This document shows positions 35,871-35,871 of a stretch of DNA of 35,871 nt, one piece after another (position 1 is the first letter of the stretch; the number at the start of each line of letters is the position of its first letter). The position numbers and the translations under genes were made by a program. The notes beneath the pieces are model-generated. The model saw only the letters and a program-made list of their open reading frames with translations. It was not told the origin of the DNA and searched no databases. The stretch is from a virus, in the IMG/VR virus record IMGVR_UViG_3300045999_004640, positions 1 through 35,871 of that record; one strand, given 5' to 3'.

Positions 35871-35871
35871 C

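Noticed and set aside
1-35871. Integrase, attachment site, CRISPR array or insertion sequence
   Set aside because: No recombinase or transposase motif and no regularly spaced repeats were found; the terminal repeat is explained by circular assembly.

Overview
The window looks like a complete, circularly assembled genome of a short-tailed (podovirus-like) tailed phage. Bases 1-126 are repeated exactly at 35745-35870, so the unique unit is about 35.7 kb. The head genes are of the portal/scaffold/HK97-type-capsid kind. There is no tape-measure or tail-tube gene, and adaptor, nozzle, internal-protein, fibre and spike genes follow one another as in podoviruses. Moderately GC-rich DNA, many GTG/TTG starts, strong TTGAC -35 boxes and phage families such as the DUF1376 protein and a DnaA C-domain protein point to a proteobacterial host, perhaps an alphaproteobacterium; this is inference. 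No integrase, DNA polymerase, RNA polymerase, tRNA, CRISPR array or insertion sequence was seen.

Layout. (1) Late + strand block, read through the circle junction: small terminase, large terminase, portal, two small probable virion proteins, a membrane-anchored HELGH protein, a zinc-ribbon protein, scaffold, major capsid and a small capsid/decoration protein (27.8-35.8 kb), then a strong terminator. (2) Accessory cassette at 0.1-2.9 kb: an HNH-AP2 endonuclease, a glycosyltransferase fused to a DUF115/MptE-like domain, a 26-residue membrane microprotein, a 60-residue protein and a FkbM methyltransferase. (3) Tail genes at 2.9-14.9 kb: head-tail adaptor, nozzle-like protein, GNAT protein, S74-chaperone-tailed protein, two large probable internal/ejection proteins, a collar-domain fibre and a beta-helical tailspike. 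(4) Lysis genes at 14.9-17.0 kb: holin candidates, GH24 endolysin and embedded i-spanin/o-spanin genes. (5) A - strand operon from 23.4 down to 17.0 kb: DUF1064 nuclease-like protein, compact m5C methyltransferase, HNH protein, DnaA C-domain protein, HTH protein, PP-loop PAPS-reductase-like protein, DUF1376 protein, a probable replication helper and a chain of overlapping microgenes. (6) A + strand early operon at 23.5-27.1 kb: small acidic proteins, Erf-type annealing protein, possible ssDNA-binding protein and NinB.

Control. The two early operons diverge from 23393-23537, where two TTGAC-type promoters flank an 11-bp palindrome. The rightward operon ends at a UUCG-loop terminator (27261-27294). 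A second TTGACG promoter follows, then a hairpin leader, a small HTH frame without a normal start and the terminase genes, so 27.1-27.76 kb looks like the early/late switch. A third regulatory gap (20566-20810) precedes the PP-loop gene.

How the genes fit together. The phage appears to use the host polymerase and replisome, with the DUF1376, DnaA-C and downstream proteins as replication recruiters. Erf and NinB would do recombination, and the methyltransferase would protect the DNA. Gene calling below rests on start/stop overlaps (ATGA, GTGA, TTGA), Shine-Dalgarno (SD) sequences and family motifs. Several microgenes (2051-2131, 17038-17121, 17477-17572, 17569-17739, 23216-23392, 24345-24521) were called by eye from these junctions.
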